DNA of 64,000 nucleotides from an uncultured Flavobacteriaceae bacterium (GCA_947497245.1 CANMFO010000002.1:620001-684000); one strand, 5' to 3'. Counted from the stretch's first letter, positions 35,057 through 45,566 are shown. The notes: generated by a model from the letters alone, not told the origin. Numbers and translations: made by a program.

Positions 35057-38000
35057 ATGTCCAGTTCAAATATCCATAGCCTACGCCAAGCCTTGCAAAA
35101 GGCTGAAAAGGCACTGTTTTTTGAAAAGCAGAAACAAAAAAATGTGGAGCAAAAACAGGCCGCCCTGGATCGCTACTTTGATCCTAAGAACCCTCGACAT
35201 AAAAAATTGCAAGCGCGACTCTCGTCCAAAAAGGAAGAGCACCAACATAACATTGAGGACCTAAAAGATGCGTATGGGAATCGATTGGAGCGCTATGAGA
35301 CCGCATGGACAGACCTTTTACCAAACACCGACCCGTCGAAGAATCTAAACAAACTCGATTCCCATTTTCCTATTTTGATGCTTCCTTTGCGATTGGAGTC
35401 TCGCTTTAAACGCGGTGATAATAATATAGTGGATCAGCTTTGGGTGCGGGTATTTCCCGATGACTGTGTCGTGGATAGTTTCGAGCAATCCCTCTCGCTG
35501 GCAGAACTACGAAACGCACGGATCTTTTGGAGCGAGTGGGTGGCCGCGGGTAGCGAGGAAAATAAAATGCGTGGGACATGGCGATCCCTTACCGAATCGC
35601 ACGGAGCTGGTAGAGCACAGTACATCATTAATAACTATCAGCCCTCCAACCTGGAAGATCTCATGCAAGTTCAGGATGAAAACGCCGAGAAAATCGTCCT
35701 TGCCATTACGGTACCCTTTGAATCGATGATGGAAGCCGAAAAACAGCCGATTAACGATTATTGGTTAGCGGTGTGGAAAGCCTATGGCAATATTCCCTTG
35801 CTTAACCAAGCCCTACAAGACCTTGAAAATGCCCTGGGTGAGACTCGTACGGCAGAGGTATTGGAGCGGTTTGTACCTGTTAATTTTGATGATGATCATT
35901 CGCATATCAAGGATCGCGGTCAAGTGGAAACCATAGTGGAATTTGTGGAGTTTCCCAATGAGGAAGCATTGGAAGTAGGCCATCAGCAGCGTACCTGGTC
36001 CCATCCTCCTAAAGTTTGGGTCTTTCCCGAGCGATTTTATCTAGTAGGCTACCGCGAAGATAAAGTAGTCTTAAAAAAACTAGGAAATCTGGTACCCCTA
36101 CCCCTTATCTGCGGCCCCGACCCCCTGGCCGAGGAGCAAGAGTTGGTGGACTACTTAGACGGGGATCTAAAGCTCTCTCCACAAATGAAGTGGATGGTAG
36201 ATTTTCAGGAAGCCGTTGGAAAAGGAATGGGCTTTGAAGTCACCAAAAAAGACGATGCCCAACTAGCACTGGGATACGACCGACTTATGGTAGTGGGAGT
36301 GCGTATTACCGCTGATAAAGAAGAAGGGAAGGCGCTGATGGAGGAGTTGTTTACCCATCATTATTATGGGAATTCAGGGTTTGGGTTTTTACCAGTGGGG
36401 ACGCCCACCAATAATCTGCAAGGAGCACCTTCGGGCTATACCGATCAAGAAGATGCCGATGACTCCTATGATGCGATTTTTAAACCCGCGGACGATCCTC
36501 TAAAAGAAGAAAATAAAGACTGGTGGTCTGCCTCGGATAGAGAGTGGTTTAATACACTGTTGGGACTCTCTGCTGACTTTCTATCCAATACAGCCTATAC
36601 CAATGGGTATGATCAGCGCGAGTCGCGAGCAATGAATACAGCAATATGGCCCGCTACCTTAGGATACTTCTTTGAGAGTATGATGCAGCCCATATTTAAG
36701 GAAAAAGATCAAAAGGACTTACGAAACTTCTTTAATTTCTTTGTCACGGCCAGAGGCAGCATAAGCAGTATACGTATTGGTGATCAGCCATATGGGATAC
36801 TGCCCACCACCGCCTTTTCCCGCATACAATGGTACAAGAATGATACCAACCCTTCGTATCATGTCATTGATGAGGGTCTTGGCTCCACCTTTGGCTTTTA
36901 TGGTAAAATATATCGATTCTTCCTTACCATGCAGGAGCATTGGAAGAAAATGGCCGAAGAGGTGCCTCATGTTCATATGCCAGGAGACCCGGATCAAATT
37001 ATGTTAGATGTGTTGGGACACCATGGCGGTTCGGTAGAGTTTCACAGCCGTGTGGGACAGAGTTTAAATCACTTATGGAACTTATATCTCCTGGCCCAAG
37101 AACAGTCAGGCGGAGTTTCTGCCTATCAGGCGGCGCTGAATTATTATGAGAAATTTTTTCAGACCTTCCCAGGAAGACAACTTTTATATCACGACTTTAA
37201 ATACAAAGGGGAAACCCCCGAAATTCTTGAAAAATATTTTGGGGATGTCGCTCTTAAACTCAATGAACTGATTCACGATCAGCCCCTATCAGAACAAATT
37301 GGCATTCGTCCCTATACCACTGATGATAGAAATTATGTCGAGTGGCTTATCGATGCAGCAGCAACCTCGTTCGATATCTTAAAAAAAGAAAAAGAGGGCT
37401 TTATCGATGAGAAAAAACCCCATGCGCTGCTCTACACCATGTTACAGCATGCCTTGGAAATAGGATATTTTGAAACGGGCCTCAAACTCTACCGTGAAGC
37501 AGAGCTTATTTCTGTAAAAAACATGCAGAGACTAAAAACAGATCCTGATTTTATTGGTATCCGAGACTTTGAGGAGCAAAATGACATCGCCACCAAAGAG
37601 CACTTTTCGGTCAAATCCTTGGATGGGGTGGCCCTGGCAGAAAAGAAATTCAGCCTGCTGGAACAAAATAATCCGACCATAACAGGAGGACATTCCATGA
37701 ATGTAGCGCAGTACATCACCTTTAAATTAAAAGAAGTCACCTGGAAAAGCACCTATGTAAACCAGCAAATACGCGCCCTTGAACATCTTAAAAACACCTC
37801 ATCGGCTGCCTTGGAGCGATTACTGGTAGAACACCTTGATTGTGCCACCTATCGGTTTGATGCCTGGAAATGGGGCCTTATAAATGCCCAACTACTTGCC
37901 ACACGCAAACAAGAGAGCATTCCTGCGGGTCATGACACCCTAACTCCTGACGGCTTATATATGGGCGCTTACGGCTGGCTGGAAGATCTTCGTCCCGATA

Positions 38001-40816
38001 CCCGCGTCCTGGAAAAAGTCACATTTAAGGATCAAGAGCTCAAAGAAATATTTGGTGATAAAGATTTACCACAATTGTTAAGGGATAGCAGTAATTTGGG
38101 CTACATCCAAGCCCCTTCATTAAATCATGCGGTAACTGCTTCTATCTTAAGAAATGCCTATCTGGCGCGTGCCGATAAGGACAATCCCGACCTGTATAAT
38201 ATAAATCTCTCCTCCAGTAGGGTACGAAAAGCCCTGGCCGTTATCGAAGGTATTCAAAGCGGGCAAAATCTCGCGGCGGTACTTGGGTATCAGTTTGAGC
38301 GATTTATGCATGATAGCACTAGTGCAGAAGTAGACTATTTGATATTCCCCCTTAGGCGACAGTTCCCGCTGGTCAGTGATCAAATGGCCTCTACACAGTC
38401 TGGGGATGCGGATTATACTACAGCCCCAATTGAGGCTTTGGAGGCACGAAACGTGATCCATGGTTCTGATCTGATCGATTTTGTTAACCAGCGAATAGGG
38501 TCCAATGGGGAACCTGATTATCTGGATGATTTTGACCTGCAGGGTTTAAACAATTCGGAGAAAGCCATTTTGGTCAGCGCCATAGATCATATTCGGGATA
38601 CCAATGATGCGGTAGCGGATTTAGGGCTTGCAGAAAGTATTCATCAGATAGTACAAGGCAATATCGATCGCGCCGCCGGGACCCTTGATACTTATAGCAA
38701 AGGGAATCACCCCCAAGTCCCCGATGTGATCCAAACCCCTCGAAGCGGCGTTAATCTCACTCACCGCGTGGGCATTCAATTCAACCCAAAGGCTGCTCCT
38801 GGGGCTACCCCAAGAGCGAAAGGCGAACCTGCAATCAATGAGTTCCTCGCCGCTACCTTGCCGAAAGCCCAGGACATTATCTGCAAAGTAAACATTACCA
38901 ATGATGATCTAGGTCTTGATGATACCATGAAGGTCACCATGCAATCCTTAGGACTCTCCCCTATTGATTTATTGTATATGATATCCGATGAATCCGAGCA
39001 GGCGATGACCCTACTTGATGATTTGATTGTCACCTTGGTTCAAGAAAATTACGTTGTTGATCCCCTGACGGGTAGCAAGCTCCGTGCTGACGCTACTATT
39101 AAGATTATTTACTATGTACGTCAGAAAGATAGCGAAACCGAGGTGTCAGTATTTGAGCTGATCCCATTGGTACGTCATATGCGGGCTATATTGCTTAGAT
39201 CGCGACCCCTTCGACCTTCGGATATATCCCTGCCCAATGAAACGGCTGAAAAGGTGGACAGCGTCATGACCCTTGATCTAACGCGTGTTTCCGGAGCGTA
39301 TACCAGCTTAAAGAACATCTATGATCCCAATGGGGCAAATATAGCTGGGGATCCTCTTTTGAAACTGGAGGGTGACCTAAAAAAACTCCTGGATGCCGGG
39401 CAAATCGGACCCATAGTTCTCAGCGCAGAGGCGCTTTCCCAAGAACTTATACCTGTACTGAAAGGTCTGTCTTTATATGGCCTTCCCCAAACGGGGATGG
39501 GCTTTATCTATAGTTGGAAAAAAGGCCAGATGGAAAGTCTGATCGCCCTAGCTAAAGAGATTAAGTTGCGCTTTGATGGGAAATTGCTGGAATATGATGC
39601 CCTCATTGCCCAATTAAACCCTGGATTGTCCCAAGCAGGGCGAATGATGATTTTGGCCAAAGCGGAACTAAAGATATCCACCGCAGCCATCATCGATCCT
39701 GATCCTGCCACTTTTGAAAACCAGGTAACGGTGGTAAAAAAAGGATTGTTTGATACTGCTAAGCGAAAGATTGGCGATTTCCTGGCAGCCCATCACCAAA
39801 GTGTATCGGAGGCTTTAACGGCTTTTGATAGTGACGTTCTGACCAATTTCGATAAGTTCGATCGCGAGGTACCCTCAATGGAGGATATTCAAAAGGCCTT
39901 TGCCATCTTCACCCAAGATCTCCATACCCGGGTAGGGCTCCTAAAAAAAGAACTGGATAAGCGCTATGCAGCCTATGATGACCTGCTCACCCAACACAAC
40001 ACAGCGGTCGCCTCTGATGTACGGGTGGAGCTGGTGCAAGCCATGGGAAAAACCTTGTTTAGTGAGGATTTTATGATGATCCCATCTTTTGAGATGCTGA
40101 CCGCTCACCAAGAAGAGTGGACCAAAGCGCTCCAGCATAAGGATGAACTGCTGGACTATTTAATCAATGTGGAGGGTAACCCGCTTCCTGTGGATGATTG
40201 GCTCTATGGGGTGTCCAAAGTCCGCGAAAAGATGGGGCATCTAGAGCAGAGTATTTTGCTCTCCGAAGCTTTTAGGGACATTTCCGTGGTGCTGACCCCA
40301 GCGCAGTTTCCCGACCTAGAGCCCTACGGATGGCTCGCCATGGAATTTGGCCATGCCGATCCAGTCAAAAAGCAAGAGATGGTCAAAAATTTTAGGGAGC
40401 ATGACCATCTTTTATATACCGCCTATTATCACTCGGCCTATGACGCTGGTCAAAAACAATGTGGGGTTCTAATCGATGAGTGGACCGAGGTAATCCCCAC
40501 GGAAGAAGAAACGGCAGGAACGGCGTTTCATTATGATCGGCCTAACTCGGAAGCGCCGCAAAGCATGCTGCTTGTCTGTTCCCCTCAGGTAGAGAAAAAC
40601 TGGCAGTGGGACGATTTATTGGCGGCACTCAATGAGACGCTGCAAGAAGCTAAACTGCGGGGCGTTGAGCCTGAGCAGATGGATAAAACGGGTTTTGCCT
40701 CGTTTTTACCTGCTACCCTTTCCGCTTTTACAACATTTCCTGTGACGGCGATTGCCAATTATGCTACCAGCTCCTATGCCTATGTAAACCTTGTAACGCA
40801 ACAGAACAATGAGTAA
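35057..40816 (+). CDS. 1919-aa operon protein with N-terminal coiled coil, unknown function
   Basis: 1919 aa, the largest gene in the window. Residues about 5-85 form a coiled coil (LRQALQKAEKALFFEKQKQK and following heptads). Next comes a block that looks conserved: FPILMLPLRLESRF, LWVRVFPDDCVVDSFEQ, LAELRNARIFWSEW, RGTWRSLTESHGAGRAQYII. The middle and C-terminal parts are helical; late segments include WDDLLAALNETLQEAKLR. No signal peptide, membrane span or enzymatic motif is apparent. It follows the 1200-aa gene by 7 bp and overlaps the next by 8 bp, so it is made with them. I do not know a function; a scaffold role fits the size and coiled coil but is inference. Confidence 0.75.
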   Translation: MSSSNIHSLRQALQKAEKALFFEKQKQKNVEQKQAALDRYFDPKNPRHKKLQARLSSKKEEHQHNIEDLKDAYGNRLERYETAWTDLLPNTDPSKNLNKLDSHFPILMLPLRLESRFKRGDNNIVDQLWVRVFPDDCVVDSFEQSLSLAELRNARIFWSEWVAAGSEENKMRGTWRSLTESHGAGRAQYIINNYQPSNLEDLMQVQDENAEKIVLAITVPFESMMEAEKQPINDYWLAVWKAYGNIPLLNQALQDLENALGETRTAEVLERFVPVNFDDDHSHIKDRGQVETIVEFVEFPNEEALEVGHQQRTWSHPPKVWVFPERFYLVGYREDKVVLKKLGNLVPLPLICGPDPLAEEQELVDYLDGDLKLSPQMKWMVDFQEAVGKGMGFEVTKKDDAQLALGYDRLMVVGVRITADKEEGKALMEELFTHHYYGNSGFGFLPVGTPTNNLQGAPSGYTDQEDADDSYDAIFKPADDPLKEENKDWWSASDREWFNTLLGLSADFLSNTAYTNGYDQRESRAMNTAIWPATLGYFFESMMQPIFKEKDQKDLRNFFNFFVTARGSISSIRIGDQPYGILPTTAFSRIQWYKNDTNPSYHVIDEGLGSTFGFYGKIYRFFLTMQEHWKKMAEEVPHVHMPGDPDQIMLDVLGHHGGSVEFHSRVGQSLNHLWNLYLLAQEQSGGVSAYQAALNYYEKFFQTFPGRQLLYHDFKYKGETPEILEKYFGDVALKLNELIHDQPLSEQIGIRPYTTDDRNYVEWLIDAAATSFDILKKEKEGFIDEKKPHALLYTMLQHALEIGYFETGLKLYREAELISVKNMQRLKTDPDFIGIRDFEEQNDIATKEHFSVKSLDGVALAEKKFSLLEQNNPTITGGHSMNVAQYITFKLKEVTWKSTYVNQQIRALEHLKNTSSAALERLLVEHLDCATYRFDAWKWGLINAQLLATRKQESIPAGHDTLTPDGLYMGAYGWLEDLRPDTRVLEKVTFKDQELKEIFGDKDLPQLLRDSSNLGYIQAPSLNHAVTASILRNAYLARADKDNPDLYNINLSSSRVRKALAVIEGIQSGQNLAAVLGYQFERFMHDSTSAEVDYLIFPLRRQFPLVSDQMASTQSGDADYTTAPIEALEARNVIHGSDLIDFVNQRIGSNGEPDYLDDFDLQGLNNSEKAILVSAIDHIRDTNDAVADLGLAESIHQIVQGNIDRAAGTLDTYSKGNHPQVPDVIQTPRSGVNLTHRVGIQFNPKAAPGATPRAKGEPAINEFLAATLPKAQDIICKVNITNDDLGLDDTMKVTMQSLGLSPIDLLYMISDESEQAMTLLDDLIVTLVQENYVVDPLTGSKLRADATIKIIYYVRQKDSETEVSVFELIPLVRHMRAILLRSRPLRPSDISLPNETAEKVDSVMTLDLTRVSGAYTSLKNIYDPNGANIAGDPLLKLEGDLKKLLDAGQIGPIVLSAEALSQELIPVLKGLSLYGLPQTGMGFIYSWKKGQMESLIALAKEIKLRFDGKLLEYDALIAQLNPGLSQAGRMMILAKAELKISTAAIIDPDPATFENQVTVVKKGLFDTAKRKIGDFLAAHHQSVSEALTAFDSDVLTNFDKFDREVPSMEDIQKAFAIFTQDLHTRVGLLKKELDKRYAAYDDLLTQHNTAVASDVRVELVQAMGKTLFSEDFMMIPSFEMLTAHQEEWTKALQHKDELLDYLINVEGNPLPVDDWLYGVSKVREKMGHLEQSILLSEAFRDISVVLTPAQFPDLEPYGWLAMEFGHADPVKKQEMVKNFREHDHLLYTAYYHSAYDAGQKQCGVLIDEWTEVIPTEEETAGTAFHYDRPNSEAPQSMLLVCSPQVEKNWQWDDLLAALNETLQEAKLRGVEPEQMDKTGFASFLPATLSAFTTFPVTAIANYATSSYAYVNLVTQQNNE

Positions 40817-42647
40817 CGGTACCTTACTGGCCCAGCTATGGGCTCAACCTCTGGAACTGGGCATTCCCACTGTTACAATGTGGAATCGCATTGAGGGACG
40901 CCCGCGCAAAGATGATTTTGACCGCGCCCTAAAAGCAGAAATTCGCGATGCGCTATGGATGCTGACCAAACAATGGCAAATGGGAGAGTTTAAAGGCGAT
41001 GATGCGGGCTCGCCCATCATGGCAAAGGCTCTAATCGACAAACGCAAACTGGATAAATACCAGCTGGCCGATTTTAAGGCCCAAGCTTATCATAACAACA
41101 TACCCCTAGAAGGTCTGGTAGAGCAGATGCCTATCCCCTTTGTGATGGAAAACAAGGTGGTTTCCCTAAACCTGCGACTCATGATGGGCCGTCATTGGCT
41201 GAAAATGATCAAAGCAGATGCTGCGCTGAGCAAAAAGTATATTAAGGAATATCCTATCGTAGCACCTGCCAATCCTAACTCCGAAGCCGATGATAAGGTA
41301 TTGTCACACCCAGAAGTATGGCAAAAATTTGCCGCCGTGGAAAATCGAAAAATGGATGGGTACACCCTCTATCTGTTTCTAAAAAACGGAGGTACTCAAT
41401 CGGCTGGGTTTAATGATGCCGCTCAAATTGCCGCTCATGGTAAGATATTTACCGATTGGTTTGATGAATTCTTTATTCAACCTGAAAAAGGTGATGAGCA
41501 TGCTTATCTCCCCTCCCGTCTGGAATATCAGTTCAAGGTGTCCACCACCGAAAATGGCAGGGATAAAGTATATGAAGCCGAGGAGTATTATTCTGGCAAA
41601 CTCGACTGGTTTAACCTATCGATCAATGAGAAAGGCAAAATGGGCAATACCGGTGTTCCACCAAAAATTAAACATCGGATACCAGAGCGAAATAAAAACA
41701 TCTTTTCATTTATTCCCACCAACATTGATTACGAAGGCATGCCCGATACGCGATGGTGGAAATTCGAAGACCGCAATACCTATTTGGGTGATATAAAGAC
41801 CGACACTACCGACATCTCCAAACTGCTGTTTATGGAGTTTACCCTTTTGTACGCCAACGATTGGTTCTTGCTTCCCCAAGAGCTTGCCGCTGGTACTATT
41901 ACAAAATTAAAAGGATTGTCGGTCACGAACTGTTTTGGAGAACGTACTTGGATTGAACCTACAGGTAAAGGTAAGGACGATGATTGGCAACGCTGGACGA
42001 TGTTTACTATTGACAAAAAAGGAAAAGATCTTAAAGAGGCCGATCATAGTTTGGTGATGCTACCCACGGTAGAAAAAATCCAAGAAGGACCTGTTCTGGA
42101 GAAAGTCGCTATCATTCGCGATGAAATGGCCAATATGGTCTGGGCCATTGAACTGGAAGTGCCTTCGGCCACAGGAGAGCCCATAAAAGGAGCCGAGGCG
42201 GCTCGAGAACTGGTAGGTTTTTATGAAAGACTATATAAAGATCAGGTAGTGGCCCCAGCAGCTGTGGAAGTAGACGCTGGGATACGATATGAAATCATGA
42301 ACCATGTCCCGGAGAACTGGATTCCTTTTATCCCCGTTAAAGTGGAAGGTAGCAATCGGCAAATCCAGCTCCGCCGCGCGTCCATGCCCAGGATTATTCC
42401 AGGTATGGGCCCTAACCCGCCCGTAAAACCGCGCACCTTCTTACTGCGGTTTGGTTTGGACGGAGCCAAAGCGCCGTATTATATCCACGAGGAAGAAGTG
42501 CCCAGAGCGGGTATTCACGTGTTTAAGAATTATCAGCGCACCCGATGGTATGGTGGCAAGGTATTTAACTGGCTTGGCATTCGAAAAACCACAGGTCGCG
42601 GGGAAGGTAGCAGTGGTCTATCGTTCGACAGAATTGTTGAAAAATAG
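40809..42647 (+). CDS. Fifth protein of the giant-gene operon, 612 aa, unknown function
   Basis: 612 aa. The N-terminus has a block that looks strongly conserved, TVTMWNRIEGRPRKDDFDRA, then LKAEIRDALWMLTKQWQMGE and FKGDDAGSP. The rest is soluble mixed alpha/beta with many Trp/Tyr residues (NWIPFIPVKVEGSNRQIQLR, EVPRAGIHVFKNYQRTRWYG). The arginine- and aspartate-rich first block could bind nucleotide or another operon protein, but nothing is diagnostic. The start overlaps the 1919-aa gene by 8 bp. The operon appears to end here, with 540 bp of non-coding DNA after it. Confidence 0.72.
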   Translation: MSNGTLLAQLWAQPLELGIPTVTMWNRIEGRPRKDDFDRALKAEIRDALWMLTKQWQMGEFKGDDAGSPIMAKALIDKRKLDKYQLADFKAQAYHNNIPLEGLVEQMPIPFVMENKVVSLNLRLMMGRHWLKMIKADAALSKKYIKEYPIVAPANPNSEADDKVLSHPEVWQKFAAVENRKMDGYTLYLFLKNGGTQSAGFNDAAQIAAHGKIFTDWFDEFFIQPEKGDEHAYLPSRLEYQFKVSTTENGRDKVYEAEEYYSGKLDWFNLSINEKGKMGNTGVPPKIKHRIPERNKNIFSFIPTNIDYEGMPDTRWWKFEDRNTYLGDIKTDTTDISKLLFMEFTLLYANDWFLLPQELAAGTITKLKGLSVTNCFGERTWIEPTGKGKDDDWQRWTMFTIDKKGKDLKEADHSLVMLPTVEKIQEGPVLEKVAIIRDEMANMVWAIELEVPSATGEPIKGAEAARELVGFYERLYKDQVVAPAAVEVDAGIRYEIMNHVPENWIPFIPVKVEGSNRQIQLRRASMPRIIPGMGPNPPVKPRTFLLRFGLDGAKAPYYIHEEEVPRAGIHVFKNYQRTRWYGGKVFNWLGIRKTTGRGEGSSGLSFDRIVEK

Positions 42648-43190
42648 AGCTGATATTTAATAATCGATCTCCGACCTTACTTATATATTTTTGGGATATT
42701 GAAAAGACACTTCAAAAGCCTGTGGTTAAAAATCACTTTTCCGGTGGGCACAATTTTTTAGAAAGACTGGGAAGCCCTCAGATATTGGGTTTTTCAAGGG
42801 TTGGTTCCAGTCTCTCCGAGACCACATCCGCATTGGCCCTCCAAAGCTTGAGCGCAGCGAAAGCGAAGGAGAGCTTTTTGGTTCCAATCGATACTTCGAG
42901 CTCCTTTAGGTAAACTCTCATCCATGGTCAGGAGAATTTCCACCTGTTATTAAGAAGACATTCACCCATTATAGGGAACACTTTTGGCGATTATCAAAAA
43001 GCCCTTATACGGAACTTTTAAAAAATCCTGCACAATACGGCACGGACAAGGTTCAAGCCAGCAACCCCCACCCAGGTTTTATTGCCCCGCCGAGATTCCA
43101 TATCTTAGTGGGACCGTGCCGATCGCTATCCGGGACAACCTTTTGGATGCAGGGTGACGGAATTTTTAATACCATTGATCAACAACAGCT
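42648..43190. other. Gene-free 540 bp after the giant-gene operon
   Basis: No supportable gene; short frames such as 42722-42913 have no family resemblance. An imperfect dyad around CGGCACGG (43038-43045) and CCGTGCCG (43114-43121) is present, but it is far apart and not a typical terminator. GC content rises toward the right end as the DinB gene approaches. Confidence 0.35.
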
Positions 43191-43727
43191 ATGGAATTTG
43201 AACTGAACAAGGCCATCCCGATCCTCGAGCGCACGCCCTCCGTCCTTAACGGTCTGTTACGGAACCTCCCCAAAGAATGGACCCATGGGAACGAGGGACC
43301 GGATACCTGGAGCCCTTTCGACGTTGTCGGGCATTTGATCCACGGCGAGCGTACCGATTGGATGGTGCGGGCGGAGATAATCTTGGGGAACGCCCCCGAC
43401 AAGACCTTCGACCCCTACGACCGCTTTGCGCAGTTCAAAAACTCCAAGGGCAAAACCCTGGAGGCACTGCTCGAGGAGTTCGACACGCTCCGGGGAGACA
43501 ACATCAGGACCTTAAGGTCCAAAAACCTCTCTACGGTGGATCTGGGCCGAAAGGGGATCCATCCGGAACTGGGGGAGGTCAACCTGGGCCAACTTTTATC
43601 GGCATGGGTGGTCCACGACCTTGGACATATCGCCCAGGTCTCCAGGGTAATGGCCAAGCAGTACGCGAACGAGGTGGGCCCATGGCCCCGGTACCTGACC
43701 ATATTGAACCATACGCCCAGGGAATGA
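43191..43727 (+). CDS. DinB-superfamily protein
   Basis: 178-aa four-helix-bundle protein of the DinB/YfiT type. TWSPFDVVGHLIHGERTDW carries His48, and SAWVVHDLGHIAQVSRVMAKQY carries His142 and His146, together giving the three-His metal site. Members are metal-dependent thiol transferases or uncharacterised. Composition is clearly more GC-rich than the giant operon before it and the eCIS after it, as is the next gene, suggesting the pair arrived together or escaped the surrounding AT bias. Function here unknown. Confidence 0.85.
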   Translation: MEFELNKAIPILERTPSVLNGLLRNLPKEWTHGNEGPDTWSPFDVVGHLIHGERTDWMVRAEIILGNAPDKTFDPYDRFAQFKNSKGKTLEALLEEFDTLRGDNIRTLRSKNLSTVDLGRKGIHPELGEVNLGQLLSAWVVHDLGHIAQVSRVMAKQYANEVGPWPRYLTILNHTPRE

Positions 43728-43796
43728 GCCCCGGGCAAGGGAAAGTACGGACCAACCACTGTGCTTGCCGGGGAAAAGAATCTGAAAAACACCGGA

Positions 43797-44702
43797 ATGG
43801 CAAAAACAAGAATATCTGACCGTTATCTGGTCGCAGCGGCCCTCCTTTTTCTGCTGCTGTGCGGTCTTATCGGTCTCATTGGCCAGAAGGATACGGGACC
43901 AGGATACGCGCTGGCGGCCCCCACCGATCCCTTGGAAAGGGAAACGGACGGCCTGCGCATGGCATACCTCGGAAATATGGGCATTCTGGTGGCGGGCAGT
44001 GGCAGTACCCTGTTGATAGACGGACTGCACAAAAAATATGGCCCGGCCTATTCCTTTCCCCTGGAAAGCACGGTGGACCAGGTGATCGACGGGGAATACC
44101 AAGATTTCGGAAAGCCCGCCATCGCCCTGGTGACCCATCACCATAAAGACCATTTTGACCCGGGGTACCACAAAAGGTTCTTGCTCGGGAACCCGGGATC
44201 GATCGTCATTGGCCCACAACAGGTCTGCGACCAAATTCGTGAGGAATGGGATAGCGACACCCTGGAATTGGGCAGTGCCCTAAAACAGGCACCGTACCGT
44301 TCAAAAACCTACGAAGCGGTGCACCACGGCCTGAGGGTACGGGCGTTCAAATGCCCCCATGTCAACCCCAGCCGGCATGCCGCCGTTCAGAACTTGGGCT
44401 ATCTGATAGACATCGACCAGTATACATTGCTCCACCTGGGGGACACCAACTGGGACGTGGCCGAACCCGTGCTCCGGGAGAAGAACATATCCGATGCCTC
44501 GCTGGACATCGCCATATTGCCGTATTGGATGCTACTGGAAGAGCGTTCCGTGGAGAAAGTGAGGAACCTGATCGCGGCAAAACGGATCGTGGCCACCCAT
44601 GTCCCGCCCGATATGGGCATGGAGGAATACCGGGCCTTGAAAAAAAGGCATCCCCGGATGACCGTGTTCACCAAATTGGACGAACGCTTGGAATATAGGT
44701 GA
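43797..44702 (+). CDS. Membrane-anchored metallo-beta-lactamase-fold protein (UlaG-like)
   Basis: 301 aa from ATG 43797; a GTG at 43761 in the same frame would add 12 unlikely residues. One N-terminal membrane span (VAAALLFLLLCGLIGLI, about residues 10-28) precedes an MBL fold: YLGNMGILVAGSGSTLLIDG, VTHHHKDHFDP (His114, His116, Asp118, His119), and LLHLGDTNWD. The pattern is that of the UlaG/L-ascorbate-6-phosphate lactonase-like branch. The anchored domain probably faces the periplasm. It shares direction and high GC with the DinB gene 69 bp upstream. Confidence 0.82.
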   Translation: MAKTRISDRYLVAAALLFLLLCGLIGLIGQKDTGPGYALAAPTDPLERETDGLRMAYLGNMGILVAGSGSTLLIDGLHKKYGPAYSFPLESTVDQVIDGEYQDFGKPAIALVTHHHKDHFDPGYHKRFLLGNPGSIVIGPQQVCDQIREEWDSDTLELGSALKQAPYRSKTYEAVHHGLRVRAFKCPHVNPSRHAAVQNLGYLIDIDQYTLLHLGDTNWDVAEPVLREKNISDASLDIAILPYWMLLEERSVEKVRNLIAAKRIVATHVPPDMGMEEYRALKKRHPRMTVFTKLDERLEYR

Positions 44703-44993
44703 GGTAGGCCTGGGCGAGATTCCATGTGATGGGTCAACGCCCGACAGCAGATCGGTTTCCCGAGATCCTGTGGTAATCTTACCGCAAATGGGAAATGGCA
44801 CATTTAGCAGATTGCCGTTTCCAGATATTCAAAGCCCTTAACATGGCCCTTTCCGGCATGGATCGTGGAGCCTTCACCCCCTTTTAATTGCCTTCCGATA
44901 AAAGAAGTATTTATACCCTTTTTTCAATTTAAGGTAAAACTACTCTTTTCTGTTTGCGGTGTCCTACGGATATTTGGGTAGATAGGAAGAACT

Positions 44994-45566
44994 ATGATTG
45001 CCCACGCACTGGACTTTATAACGCAACAGTTGGAGGATTTCTTCAAGAGAAAGACATTGGTGCGCGATTCATTCATCAAACTTTCGGGTCTGGTCACCCC
45101 AGAAGGGGGCATCTCCGTGACGGCGGCGAACACCTTGGTCATTTCGGTGGTGAACATAGCGGAGGAAAGTAGTATTGCCAACCGGCCCCGTGTTACAGAA
45201 CATGGCGGGGCGCTTCTAAAACGGCCCGTACCGATATACCTCAATGTGTACATTTTAATTTCCGCGCTCTTTAAGGAAGATCAGTACGAGGAAGGGTTGC
45301 ATTGGCTGTCACTGGCCATCAATTTTTTTCAACAGCACGCTTGTTTCAATGCGGCACAGGTTCAAATGCCCCAGGGCATCGACAAACTGAGTTTTGAATT
45401 GGTAAACCTGGATATTGACAATATGGGCCGGTTTTGGGGAGCATTGGGGGCAAGGTACCAGCCATCGGTGATCTATAAAATGCGAATGCTCACCATAAAC
45501 GAAAATACCATGGAAGCGGTTTTACCGAAAATTAGGGAATCAATTGTCACAGCAACCCATCAATGA
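44994..45566 (+). CDS. eCIS cap/tail-terminator protein, DUF4255 (Afp16/Pvc16-like)
   Basis: 190 aa with the DUF4255 pattern: an N-terminal helix (MIAHALDFITQQLEDFF), VTAANTLVISVVNIAEE, a PVPIYLNVYILISALF strand, YEEGLHWLSLAINFFQ, and ELVNLDIDNMGRFWGALGARYQPSVIYKMRML. DUF4255 proteins of the Afp16/Pvc16 class cap the end of the sheath-tube and set its length. It is the first gene of the eCIS run; the start of the next gene overlaps its stop by 4 bp. It has the family's normal length for Bacteroidota. Confidence 0.88.
   Translation: MIAHALDFITQQLEDFFKRKTLVRDSFIKLSGLVTPEGGISVTAANTLVISVVNIAEESSIANRPRVTEHGGALLKRPVPIYLNVYILISALFKEDQYEEGLHWLSLAINFFQQHACFNAAQVQMPQGIDKLSFELVNLDIDNMGRFWGALGARYQPSVIYKMRMLTINENTMEAVLPKIRESIVTATHQ

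Noticed and set aside
43277-43819. 180-codon plus-strand frame
   Set aside because: Out-of-frame shadow of the DinB gene, with arginine/proline/glycine-rich unnatural composition.
43596-44234. 212-codon open frame on the minus strand
   Set aside because: Lies across the DinB and MBL genes in GC-rich DNA, where long antisense frames arise by composition; no family motif.
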